From the NCBI GenBank assembly GCA_019750135.1, contig JAIEOV010000016.1, positions 310,001-374,000 of the forward strand: 64,000 bases of DNA, given 5' to 3'. How positions within the stretch are numbered: position 1 is the first letter of the stretch; each line of letters starts with the position of its first letter. Origin of the DNA: Reyranella sp. (GTDB taxonomy: Bacteria; Pseudomonadota; Alphaproteobacteria; Reyranellales; Reyranellaceae). The notes under the pieces were generated by a model. That model ran no database searches. It was not told the DNA's origin and saw only the letters and a program-made list of their open reading frames with translations. This document shows, in pieces, positions 1 to 7,514 of the stretch. The translations under genes and the position numbers were made by a program.

Positions 1-81
1 GCCGGCAAAAACCAGTCTCGAATCCCCTGCTACCGCATGTCCGCCCTGCGCTCCATCGACCCGCTCAACCCGAAGAAGACC

Positions 82-627
82 ATGTCCCCTTTCCGTTCCC
101 CGCTCGCTCTGCTGGCCGCCGTCGCGGCGCTCGCCGCCTGCTCCAATCCCGATCCCGCGGCGCCCATCGGCCCGGCGATCCCGATGGCGGGCATCCAGGC
201 CACCATCGACAACTCGACGCCCGCCGACGCCCAGCGCGGTATGAGCAACAAGACCTGGCTGTGGACGCGCAGCGGCGGCCCGGCGCAGATCCATTATTCG
301 ACGGCGGACGGGCGGGACTTCGCCTGGGTGGTCGGCCAGCGCCGCATCTTCGCCGGCGAATGGCAGGTCAACACGGCGCCCGGCGCCAACGGCCAGACCA
401 TCGTGCAGATCTGCCTGCGTCATCCCGGCTCATACGTGCAGGGGCTGAGCCCGACCTGGAGCTGCCGGGAGGCCGGCACGATGTTCATCGAGATGGCCGA
501 GCGCGAATCCGGCGATCCGTTGAGCTTCAATGGCCGCAGCCAAGCCCTGTTCGTGCTCGACAAAACGCCGGCCAACCTCGCCGAGGTCGAGGGCCGGGTC
601 ACCTCGATCATCGGCCTGCGAGAATGA
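82..627 (+). CDS. putative lipoprotein of unknown function
   Basis: Predicted 181-residue secreted lipoprotein. The ATG at 82 gives a classic lipoprotein signal: a short basic N-terminus, a hydrophobic run of Ala and Leu, and a lipobox LAAC with the acceptor Cys at about residue 20, followed by SNPDP. An in-frame ATG at 37 would add 15 residues in front of the signal and is less likely. The mature part has no domain I recognise; it has several Trp residues and two Cys (in QICLR and WSCRE) that could form a disulfide. The 3' end overlaps the convergent LysE-type gene by 20 bases. Function unknown. Confidence 0.7.
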   Translation: MSPFRSPLALLAAVAALAACSNPDPAAPIGPAIPMAGIQATIDNSTPADAQRGMSNKTWLWTRSGGPAQIHYSTADGRDFAWVVGQRRIFAGEWQVNTAPGANGQTIVQICLRHPGSYVQGLSPTWSCREAGTMFIEMAERESGDPLSFNGRSQALFVLDKTPANLAEVEGRVTSIIGLRE

Positions 628-1237
628 GGCGCAGGCCGAGCAGGCCCAGCACGCCGCCCATGACGCGATCGATCCAGACCTTGGTGCGGCGATAGAAGGC
701 GCGCGCCGGGCCGCCCGAGAACAACAGGGCCAGCAGGGCGAACCAGCAGAACTCGTTCAGCGCCACGATCGCCAGCACCGCGCCATCCATCCAGGCGGGC
801 GTGTTCTGCGGCAGCACCGAAAGGAAGATGCTGCCGAAGAACACCATGATCTTGGGATTGCTGAGCTGCAGCAACAGGGCGCGCATGAAGCCCTGCCAGC
901 CGGTCATGTGCGCCGTCCGGTCCACGGTGATCTCGGGCAGCGGATCCTTGGCGTGACGCCACATCATGACGGCGAGATAGAGCAGGAACAGCGCGCCGCC
1001 GATGCGGAAGGCGACGTACAGCCATTCGAACTTGGCGAACAGGGCCTGCAGGCCGTAGAGCGCCGCCGCGGCCCAGGCGAGCGCCCCCACCATCATGGCG
1101 AAAGCCGCCAGAAGTCCGCCGCGCCGGCCGGCGACCGCCGACGTCTGAATCACCAGCACCGTCGAAGGTCCGGGGCTCGCCACCGCCAGCAGATGGACGA
1201 CGGCGAGGCCCAGCAGGGCGACGGCGTATTCCATCAT
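608..1237 (-). CDS. LysE/RhtB-family amino acid exporter
   Basis: Inner-membrane exporter of the LysE/RhtB family, 209 residues, the usual family length, with about six hydrophobic segments. The family hallmark near the N-terminus is clear: AVASPGPSTVLVIQTS, with the conserved PGP followed by a long helix. Substrates in the family are amino acids or homoserine lactones; the substrate here is unknown. The reading frame stays open upstream to 1342 through an intergenic palindrome, so a 35-residue longer form is formally possible, but those residues look like translated repeat. No good ribosome-binding site precedes the ATG pair at 1237/1234, because the palindrome begins 3 bases upstream. Confidence 0.8.
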   Translation of the reverse strand: MMEYAVALLGLAVVHLLAVASPGPSTVLVIQTSAVAGRRGGLLAAFAMMVGALAWAAAALYGLQALFAKFEWLYVAFRIGGALFLLYLAVMMWRHAKDPLPEITVDRTAHMTGWQGFMRALLLQLSNPKIMVFFGSIFLSVLPQNTPAWMDGAVLAIVALNEFCWFALLALLFSGGPARAFYRRTKVWIDRVMGGVLGLLGLRLILAGR

Positions 1238-1240
1238 CGC

Positions 1241-1370
1241 TGGGGACGCGCCACTCCAGGGGCGCGTCTTCTCATGCGGAGCGCGGACCTCCAGGTCCGC
1301 ATCATGATCATGAGCGGACCTGGAGGTCCGCGCTCCAGCCATGACGCGCCACTGGAGTGGCGCGCCCCCG
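1241..1370. repeat. nested palindromic element (family A arms enclosing family B)
   Basis: Outer imperfect inverted repeat of about 28 bp (1241-1268 against 1343-1370), with a core related to CGCGCCACTCCAGTGGCGCG. Inside it lies a second inverted repeat (about 1279-1336) whose arms are GCGGACCTCCAGGTCCGC and its inverse, separated by the palindrome TCATGATCATGA. Each right-hand or inner arm is itself a palindrome with a central CC or GG. It lies between the end of ilvH and the start of the LysE-type gene. Related copies occur at 8649, 13942 and 18228. Confidence 0.85.
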
Positions 1371-1379
1371 GCAAAGACA

Positions 1380-1892
1380 TCACAGCGCGTCGCCGCCGCG
1401 CGACATGGCGACGATGCCGGTGCGGCCGACGTCGACCAGGCCGAGGCCCTCCATCAGGCCGATGAAGGTCTGGACCTTGTCGGAGTTGCCGGTGACCTCG
1501 AAGACGAAGGAATCCATCTTGGCGTCGATCACCTTGGCGCGGAACACGTCGGCGAGGCGCAGCGCCTCGACGCGCTTGTCGCCGGTGCTCTTGACCTTCA
1601 CCAGGGCGAGCTCGCGCTCGATGTGCGGGCCTTCCACGGTGAGGTCGCGTACCGTGTGGACCGGCACCAGGCGGTCGAGCTGGGCCTTGATCTGCTCGAT
1701 CACCATGGGCGTCCCCGCGGTCACGATGGTGATGCGCGAGAGGTTCGCCTTGGCGTCGGTCTCGGCGACGGTGAGGCTCTCGATGTTGTAGCCGCGGCCC
1801 GAGAACAGGCCGACCACGCGCGCCAGGATGCCGGGCTCGTTGTCGACCAGCACCGAGATGGTGTGGCTGGAAGCGACCATGGGCGCGTTCAC
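1380..1892 (-). CDS. ilvH: acetolactate synthase small (regulatory) subunit
   Basis: Regulatory subunit of acetohydroxyacid synthase, which catalyses the first common step of valine, leucine and isoleucine synthesis. It has 170 residues, typical for IlvH. The N-terminal ACT domain (HTISVLVDNEPGILARVVGL, about residues 9-28) binds valine for feedback inhibition, and the C-terminal ALS_ss_C domain follows (EGPHIERELALVKV). The GTG start at 1892 overlaps the ilvI stop as GTGA, which points to translational coupling. An ATG four codons later (1880) is an alternative start. It is cotranscribed with the catalytic subunit immediately upstream. Confidence 0.95.
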   Translation of the reverse strand: MNAPMVASSHTISVLVDNEPGILARVVGLFSGRGYNIESLTVAETDAKANLSRITIVTAGTPMVIEQIKAQLDRLVPVHTVRDLTVEGPHIERELALVKVKSTGDKRVEALRLADVFRAKVIDAKMDSFVFEVTGNSDKVQTFIGLMEGLGLVDVGRTGIVAMSRGGDAL

Positions 1893-3658
1893 ACCAGCAC
1901 CATGCCTTCCTCCGACACCGGCTTGGCGGCGCGGTCGTCGGGGCCCAGCAGCATGTCGTAGTGCGCCGCGCCCGACGGGATCATCGGGAAGCAGTTCTCG
2001 GCCTTGTCGACCAGCACGTCGACGATGACGGGCTGCTTGATGGCGATCATCTGCTTGATGGTGTCGTCGAGCTTCGACGGCTCATGGCAGCGCAGGCCCA
2101 CGGCGCCGAACGCCTCGGCCAGCTTCACGAAGTCGGGCAGCGATTCCATGTAGCTCTCGGAATAGCGGCCGCCATGCAGCAGCTCCTGCCACTGGCGCAC
2201 CATCCCCATGTACTGGTTGTTCAGGATGAAGATCTTCACCGGCAGCCGGTACTGAGCCACCGTCGAGAGCTCCTGGATGTTCATCATGATCGAGGCTTCG
2301 CCGGCCACGTCGATGACCAGCGCATCGGGATGGGCGATCTGCACGCCCATCGCCGAGGGGAAGCCATAGCCCATGGTGCCGAGGCCGCCCGAGGTCATCC
2401 AGCGGTTGGGCTGCTCGAACTTCAGGAACTGCGCCGCCCACATCTGGTGCTGGCCCACTTCGGTGGTGATGTAGTGGTCGAGGCCCTTGATGTGATGATA
2501 GAGGCGTTCAAGCGCGAATTGCGGCTTGATCGTCTCGTTGTCCTGCTTGTAGGCGAGGCAGTTGCGCTCGCGCCACTTGTCGATCTCGGCCCACCACGTC
2601 TTCAGCGCCTTGAGGTCGATCTTGGGCTGCCGGGCCTTCCACACGCGGATCATCTCTTCCAGCACGTGGCCGGCGTCGCCCACGACGGCCAAGTCGACGC
2701 GCACGTTCTTGTTGATCGAGCTGGGATCGATGTCGACGTGGATCTTCTTCGACTTGGGCGAGAACTCGGCGAGCTTGCCGGTGATGCGATCATCGAAGCG
2801 CGCGCCGATGTTGATCATCACGTCGCAGTGATACATCGCCAAGTTGGCTTCGTAGGTGCCGTGCATGCCCAGCATGCCCAGGAACTGCTTGTCGCTCGCC
2901 GGGAAGGTGCCCAGCCCCATCAGCGTGTTGGTGATGGGATAGCCCGTCATGTGCACGAACTGCGTGAGCAGCTTGGACGCCTTCGGCCCGGCATTCACGA
3001 TGCCGCCGCCGGCATAGAAGATCGGCCGCTTGGCGTTGGCGATCAGCTCGATCGCCTCCTCGATCTTCTTGGGGTCGGGCTTCACCTGCGGGCGATAGCT
3101 CTTGTGCTGCACCGGCTTCTTGGGCGCCACGTAGTCGTGCTTGTTCATCAGCACGTCCTTGGGCAGGTCGATGACGACCGGGCCGGGCCGGCCCGACCGG
3201 GCGACGTAGAACGCCTCGTGGACGATGCGCGCCAGGTCGCCGACCGCCTTCACCAGGTAGTTGTGCTTGGTGCAGGGCCGGGTGATGCCGGTCGTGTCGG
3301 CTTCCTGGAAGGCGTCATTGCCGATCAAGTGCGTCGGCACCTGGCCGGTCAGGCAGACGATCGGCACTGAATCCATCAGGGCGTCGGTGAGGCCAGTCAC
3401 GGCGTTGGTCGCGCCGGGGCCCGAGGTCACCAGCACCACGCCGACCTTGCCGGTCGAGCGCGCGTAGCCCTCGGCTGCATGCACGGCCGCCTGCTCATGG
3501 CGCACCAGGATGTGGCGCAGCCGGTTCTGCTTGAAGAGGGAGTCGTAGATCGGAAGGACCGCGCCGCCCGGATAACCGAAGACGACCTCGACTTCCTCGT
3601 CGATCAGGGCTTTCACCAACAGATCGGCGCCAGTCGTGGCGGACTCCTCGGGCTTCAT
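1889..3658 (-). CDS. ilvI: acetolactate synthase large (catalytic) subunit
   Basis: Thiamine-diphosphate and FAD enzyme condensing pyruvate with pyruvate or 2-ketobutyrate. At 589 residues it has the normal length for IlvB/IlvI/IlvG. Three TPP-enzyme domains are present in order: the N-terminal domain with VFGYPGGAVLPIYD and catalytic Glu in RHEQAAVHAAEGYAR, the central domain (PIFYAGGGI), and the C-terminal TPP-binding domain (TSGGLGTMGYGFPSAMG; metal site near DVAGEASIMMNIQEL). In the last motif the usual GDGSF-type start reads GEASI. It is the first gene of ilvI-ilvH, with miaA 111 bases upstream on the same strand. Its leader contains a perfect 10-bp inverted repeat. Symbol ilvI versus ilvB cannot be settled from sequence. 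Confidence 0.95.
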   Translation of the reverse strand: MKPEESATTGADLLVKALIDEEVEVVFGYPGGAVLPIYDSLFKQNRLRHILVRHEQAAVHAAEGYARSTGKVGVVLVTSGPGATNAVTGLTDALMDSVPIVCLTGQVPTHLIGNDAFQEADTTGITRPCTKHNYLVKAVGDLARIVHEAFYVARSGRPGPVVIDLPKDVLMNKHDYVAPKKPVQHKSYRPQVKPDPKKIEEAIELIANAKRPIFYAGGGIVNAGPKASKLLTQFVHMTGYPITNTLMGLGTFPASDKQFLGMLGMHGTYEANLAMYHCDVMINIGARFDDRITGKLAEFSPKSKKIHVDIDPSSINKNVRVDLAVVGDAGHVLEEMIRVWKARQPKIDLKALKTWWAEIDKWRERNCLAYKQDNETIKPQFALERLYHHIKGLDHYITTEVGQHQMWAAQFLKFEQPNRWMTSGGLGTMGYGFPSAMGVQIAHPDALVIDVAGEASIMMNIQELSTVAQYRLPVKIFILNNQYMGMVRQWQELLHGGRYSESYMESLPDFVKLAEAFGAVGLRCHEPSKLDDTIKQMIAIKQPVIVDVLVDKAENCFPMIPSGAAHYDMLLGPDDRAAKPVSEEGMVLV

Positions 3659-3685
3659 GACACGGGTCTCCTCTCTGACAAATGT

Positions 3686-3709
3686 GCCGCAAAACGGGGG
3701 TTTTGCGGC
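3686..3709 (-). promoter_or_regulatory. perfect stem-loop in the ilvI leader
   Basis: Ten-base perfect inverted repeat (GCCGCAAAAC / GTTTTGCGGC) with a 4-base loop, 28 bases upstream of the ilvI start and downstream of miaA. No T-tract follows on either strand, so it is not an obvious intrinsic terminator. It could be an attenuator-like element or an operator. I see no branched-chain-rich leader peptide, so classical attenuation is not shown. Confidence 0.45.
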
Positions 3710-3769
3710 GCGCGGAAAGTATAGGCCGGGTCGGGAGGAATCAACCGGAATCGCACGAAACGTAAAGTT

Positions 3770-4711
3770 TCAGGCGCCAGTTTTGGTCAATAATTTCTCA
3801 GTTTGATCCAAACTCAGGTCGGCCGTCGGATCGACTACTACATCTGGCGTCATTTGATGCCGAAACCACGTCATCTGGCGCTTGGCATATTGGCGCGTGT
3901 GATCGATGCCGATCCGGCGAGCGTCCTCCAGCGTCAGCTCGCCGCGGAAGTGCGCGAACAGCTCCGGCGCGCCGTGCGCCTTGAGGCCGGGCCAGCGCGG
4001 GTCGGGCTGGCGGTCGAACACGGCCCGCACCTCGCCGAGCACGTCCTGCTGCAGCATGCCGTCGAAGCGCTCCTCGATGCGCGCCCGGAGCCAGCCGCGC
4101 TCCGGCACCAGCAGGACGGTGGCGAAGCGCCAGGGCGGCGGCGTTCCCTCGCCCTTCTGGCCCTCGCCCTTCTGCCAGTCGCTGAGCGGCCGGCCGGTCG
4201 CCAGCCAGACTTCCCAGGCGCGGATATGGCGCTGGCGATCGCCGGGCTTCAGGCGCTCGACGATGGCCGGATCCTGGGTCGCCAGCCGCGCGCGAAACGC
4301 TTCCGCGCCCATGGCCGTCCAGTCGGCGTTGGCCTGATCGCGCAGGCCGGGCGGCGCATCGGGGATGGCGGCAATGCCCTGCATCAGCGTCCTGAGATAG
4401 AGGCCCGAGCCGCCGCACAGCACGGGCATGCGGCCCATCGCGAAGCAGCGTTCGATCTCGGCCGAGGCGAGGTCGCGCCAGCGCGCCGCCGACAGGGTCT
4501 CGCTGAGCGGCAGCACGCTATAGAGCGCATGCGGCGCGCGCGCTCGTTCCTCTGGCGTCGGCTGCGCCGTCAGGATCGGAAAGGCATCGTAGGTCTGCAT
4601 GGCGTCGGCATTGATCACCGTGCCGCCGTGCCGCTCGGCGACAGCCAGCGCCAAGGCCGACTTGCCGCTGGCCGTCGGGCCGGTGATGACGAGGACGCGC
4701 TGCTGAGCCAT
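3770..4711 (-). CDS. miaA: tRNA dimethylallyltransferase
   Basis: Transfers a dimethylallyl group to N6 of A37 in tRNAs reading UNN codons. It has 313 residues. The P-loop GPTASGKS lies at about residues 11-18. Next come the DMAPP/tRNA motif NADAMQTYDAFPILTAQP, the GGSGLYLRTLM motif, and the C-terminal IDHTRQYAKRQMTWFRH, which is diagnostic of MiaA. A short tandem duplication encodes QKGEGQKGEG around residues 180-190, in a surface insertion. It lies head to head with serB, 49 bases apart, and on the same strand as ilvIH, as in several alphaproteobacteria. Confidence 0.95.
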   Translation of the reverse strand: MAQQRVLVITGPTASGKSALALAVAERHGGTVINADAMQTYDAFPILTAQPTPEERARAPHALYSVLPLSETLSAARWRDLASAEIERCFAMGRMPVLCGGSGLYLRTLMQGIAAIPDAPPGLRDQANADWTAMGAEAFRARLATQDPAIVERLKPGDRQRHIRAWEVWLATGRPLSDWQKGEGQKGEGTPPPWRFATVLLVPERGWLRARIEERFDGMLQQDVLGEVRAVFDRQPDPRWPGLKAHGAPELFAHFRGELTLEDARRIGIDHTRQYAKRQMTWFRHQMTPDVVVDPTADLSLDQTEKLLTKTGA

Positions 4712-4760
4712 GGCGGGCGAATTGTTTGCAAATCCACCGGGCCGCCGCTAGAGCCGGAGC

Positions 4761-5642
4761 GTGAAAAACGTCCTCGTCCTGATCTCGAGCGCGGCGCATC
4801 CCGCGCTCAACGATGGCGCCATCCGGAATGCCGTTGCCGTGCTGCAGGCGCAGGGCGCCAGCGTCGGCACGCCGCAGTGGCTGGCGCCGGAGATCGCCTG
4901 CGACATTCCCTTCGACGGCGAGGCGCGCCCGGTTGCCATGACGGCGATCGATGCCGTGGTCGTGACAGCAGAAGGCCGGCGCAAGAAGCTGCTCGTGGCC
5001 GACATGGAATCGACCATGATCGAGAACGAGATGCTGGACGAGCTCGCCGAGTTCCTGGGGCTGCGCGAAAAGATCGCCGGCATCACGGCGCGGGCGATGA
5101 ATGGCGAGATCGACTTCGCCGGCGCGCTGAACGAACGCGTCGCGCTGTTGAAGGGGCTCGACGTCGCCAAGCTCGACGAGGCGGCCAAGCGCATCCGCTA
5201 CGCGCCGGGCGGCGCGACGCTGGTCGCCACCATGAAGAAGCACGATGGCCATTGCGCGCTGGTATCGGGCGGCTTCACCCATTTCACCGCCACGGTGCAC
5301 AAGGCGCTGGGCTTCGATTCCCATGCCGCCAACGGCCTGCAGCATGACGGCCGCACGCTGGCCGGGACGGTCGACCTGCCGATCCTGGGCAAGGAAGCCA
5401 AGCTCGCCACCCTGCAGCGCCTGGCGGCCACGCACGGGCTTTCGCCGGCCGACGCCGTGACCGTGGGCGATGGCGCCAACGACCTGCCGATGCTGAAGGC
5501 GGCGGGCCTGGGCGTCGCCTTCCATGCCAAGCCCGCGGTGGCGGCCGAGGTGGCCGCGCGCATCGACCATGGCGATCTCACCGCATTGCTTTATCTGCAG
5601 GGCTACCGCCGCAGCGATTTCGTCGAAAGGAACGACCCATGA
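4761..5642 (+). CDS. serB: phosphoserine phosphatase
   Basis: HAD-superfamily phosphatase that makes L-serine from phosphoserine. It has 293 residues with a GTG start, an N-terminal ACT-like region of about 75 residues and then the HAD core. Motif I reads VADMESTMIENEMLDEL: D81 is the nucleophile, and the second position, normally Asp, is Glu83 (DxExT instead of DxDxT). Motif II is in VSGGFTHF and motif III/IV is VGDGANDLPML. The downstream oxidoreductase starts inside its stop codon (ATGA overlap), so the two are likely cotranscribed. The Glu variant is the only unusual point. Confidence 0.92.
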   Translation: MKNVLVLISSAAHPALNDGAIRNAVAVLQAQGASVGTPQWLAPEIACDIPFDGEARPVAMTAIDAVVVTAEGRRKKLLVADMESTMIENEMLDELAEFLGLREKIAGITARAMNGEIDFAGALNERVALLKGLDVAKLDEAAKRIRYAPGGATLVATMKKHDGHCALVSGGFTHFTATVHKALGFDSHAANGLQHDGRTLAGTVDLPILGKEAKLATLQRLAATHGLSPADAVTVGDGANDLPMLKAAGLGVAFHAKPAVAAEVAARIDHGDLTALLYLQGYRRSDFVERNDP

Positions 5643-6643
5643 CCGACGCCATCCAGATCGTGCTCGCCAAGCGTCCGGCGGGCGACGTGACCGCCGACTG
5701 CTTCCGCGAGGAGAAGGTGAGCCTGGCCGCGCCGGCCGAGGGCGAGGTGCTGGTGCGCTCACGCTTCCTGTCGCTCGATCCCTACATGCGGCCGCGCATG
5801 ACCGAGCTGCGCTCGTACACGCCGCCCTTCGAGCTCGACAAGCCGCTGACCGGCGGCTCGGTCGGCGAGGTGGTCGAATCGAAGAACCCGAGCTTCGCCA
5901 AGGGCGACACGGTGATCGGCCTGCTGAACTGGGCGAGCCACACGCTCCATGACGGCAAGGGCCTGCGCAAGGTCGACCCGGCGGGCGCGCCCCTGTCGGC
6001 CTATCTCGGCGTGCTGGGCATGCCCTCCTTCACCGCCTGGTACGGCATCCGCCACATCTGCAAGCCCAAGGCCGGCGAGACGGTGTTCGTTTCGGCGGCG
6101 ACCGGCGCGGTCGGTCAGGTGGCGGGCCAGCTCGCCAAGCTCTCCGGCGCCAAGGTCGTGGGCTGCGCCGGCGGCGAGGACAAGTGCGCCTGGGCGGTGC
6201 GCGAGGCGGGCTATGACGCCTGCTTCAACCACAAGACCGAGCACGATGTCGGGGCGGTTCTCGACAAGCTCTGTCCGCAGGGCATCGACGCCGACTTCGA
6301 GAATGTCGGCGGCAAGATCTTCCACGCGGTGTTCGAGCGGCTGAACAATTTCGGCCGCGTCGCCTTCTGCGGCGCGATCTCGGAGTACCAGGACCGGACG
6401 CCGATGGCCGGCCCGCCGAAGATGTTCACCATCGTGCAGCGGCGGCTTACCTTGCAGGGCTTCATCGTCTCCGACCACATCGCCTTGATGGGCGACTTCG
6501 TGAACGAGGTCGGCGGGCTGGTGAAGGACGGCAAGCTCAAGAGCCGCGAGACCGTCGTCGACGGCCTCGCCGGCGCACCGGCCGCCTTCATGGGTCTGCT
6601 CAGGGGCGAGAACTTCGGCAAGCTGGTGGTCAAGATCGCCTGA
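5639..6643 (+). CDS. NADP-dependent medium-chain oxidoreductase (CurA/leukotriene B4 dehydrogenase type)
   Basis: Zinc-free medium-chain dehydrogenase/reductase, 334 residues. Typical double-bond reductase features are visible: SRFLSLDPYMRPRM near residue 45, GGSVGEVVESKN, and the nucleotide-binding segment ETVFVSAATGAVGQVAGQLAKLSGAKVVG. The GRVAFCGAISEY motif and the C-terminal GKLVVKIA are also typical. Family members reduce alpha,beta-unsaturated ketones and aldehydes with NADPH; the real substrate is unknown. It overlaps serB by 4 bases, and the sugar kinase starts 1 base after its stop, so this block probably reads through from serB to nagA. Confidence 0.88.
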   Translation: MTDAIQIVLAKRPAGDVTADCFREEKVSLAAPAEGEVLVRSRFLSLDPYMRPRMTELRSYTPPFELDKPLTGGSVGEVVESKNPSFAKGDTVIGLLNWASHTLHDGKGLRKVDPAGAPLSAYLGVLGMPSFTAWYGIRHICKPKAGETVFVSAATGAVGQVAGQLAKLSGAKVVGCAGGEDKCAWAVREAGYDACFNHKTEHDVGAVLDKLCPQGIDADFENVGGKIFHAVFERLNNFGRVAFCGAISEYQDRTPMAGPPKMFTIVQRRLTLQGFIVSDHIALMGDFVNEVGGLVKDGKLKSRETVVDGLAGAPAAFMGLLRGENFGKLVVKIA

Positions 6644-6644
6644 G

Positions 6645-7514
6645 ATGACACCCCTCTTCCTCGGAATCGATGCCGGCGGCACCCGTTGCCGGGCGCGCCT
6701 CGTCGACGCCGATGGCAAGGTGCTGGGATCGGGGCTCGCCGGGCCCGCCAATCTGACCTGGGGCATCGACAAGGCCCATCGCGCGATCCTGGCGGCGAGC
6801 GCCGAGGCGTTCGCCACGTCCGGCCTCGGCCGGACGGCGATGCGACGCACCCACGCCGGCATGGGCATCGCGGGCGCCGACGATCCCGCGCAGGCACGCC
6901 GGATGGCGGCCCGCCGCTTCGGCTTCGCGTCCGTCACCGTTCGCAGCGACGGCGAGACGGCGTGCATTGGCGCCCACGACGGTCGCGACGGCGGCGTGCT
7001 CATCCTCGGCACCGGCAGCAACGGTTTGGTGCGCCGGCGGGGCCAGTTCGAACGCATCAGCGGCGATGGCTTCCTGATCTCGGACCTCGGCTCGGGCGCC
7101 GTCGTCGGACAGGCGGCGGCTCGCCAGGCCCTGGCGGCGCACCAGGGCGTGATCGCGCGCTCGCCACTCACGCGCCGCATCATGCGTCGCTTCGACAACG
7201 ACGCGGCGAAGATGCGGGCATGGGCCATGGCCGCGACGCCGGACCGCTGGGGCGAGCTCGCGCCCCTGGTCTTTGCCGGCGCCGACAAGGCCGACCCGGT
7301 CGCCAAGCGGCTGGTCGCCGAAGCCGTCGCCGACGTCGCCCGGATGCTCGATCGCATGATCGCGCTCGGGGCAAAACGCATCGCCCTGACCGGCGGCCTG
7401 GCCGACGCCTATGCGAGCCGGCTGCCGCGCCGCCTTACGCGCATTCTCGTGCCCGCCCAGCGCGACGCCCTGTCCGGCGCCATCGATCTCGCCCGCGAGG
7501 TGGCCCGCGCATGA
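6645..7514 (+). CDS. BadF/BadG-type ATPase, probable N-acetylglucosamine kinase
   Basis: 289-residue ASKHA-fold sugar kinase. The phosphate-1 motif LGIDAGGTRCRARLVD is at the N-terminus, the second phosphate motif is ILGTGSNGLVRR near residue 125, and ISDLGSGAVVG lies near residue 148. The adenosine motif is IALTGGLADAY near the C-terminus. Fused by ATGA overlap to nagA, it most likely phosphorylates N-acetylglucosamine from peptidoglycan or chitin recycling so that NagA can deacetylate it. This role is inferred from family and neighbour; no nagB or transporter is adjacent. Confidence 0.85.
   Translation: MTPLFLGIDAGGTRCRARLVDADGKVLGSGLAGPANLTWGIDKAHRAILAASAEAFATSGLGRTAMRRTHAGMGIAGADDPAQARRMAARRFGFASVTVRSDGETACIGAHDGRDGGVLILGTGSNGLVRRRGQFERISGDGFLISDLGSGAVVGQAAARQALAAHQGVIARSPLTRRIMRRFDNDAAKMRAWAMAATPDRWGELAPLVFAGADKADPVAKRLVAEAVADVARMLDRMIALGAKRIALTGGLADAYASRLPRRLTRILVPAQRDALSGAIDLAREVARA

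Noticed and set aside
1961..3370. Long plus-strand frame (469 codons) opposite ilvI
   Set aside because: Rich in His, Asp, Arg and Leu with no domain pattern; it is the antisense shadow of a well-recognised gene in GC-rich DNA.
4141..4175. Tandem 15-base duplication in miaA (QKGEGQKGEG)
   Set aside because: In frame, in a variable surface region and flanked by intact MiaA motifs; not worth a separate claim.
5759..7381. Long minus-strand frame (540 codons) across the oxidoreductase and sugar kinase
   Set aside because: It spans two clear genes on the other strand and shows Arg/Ala/Pro-rich low complexity; a codon-bias shadow.
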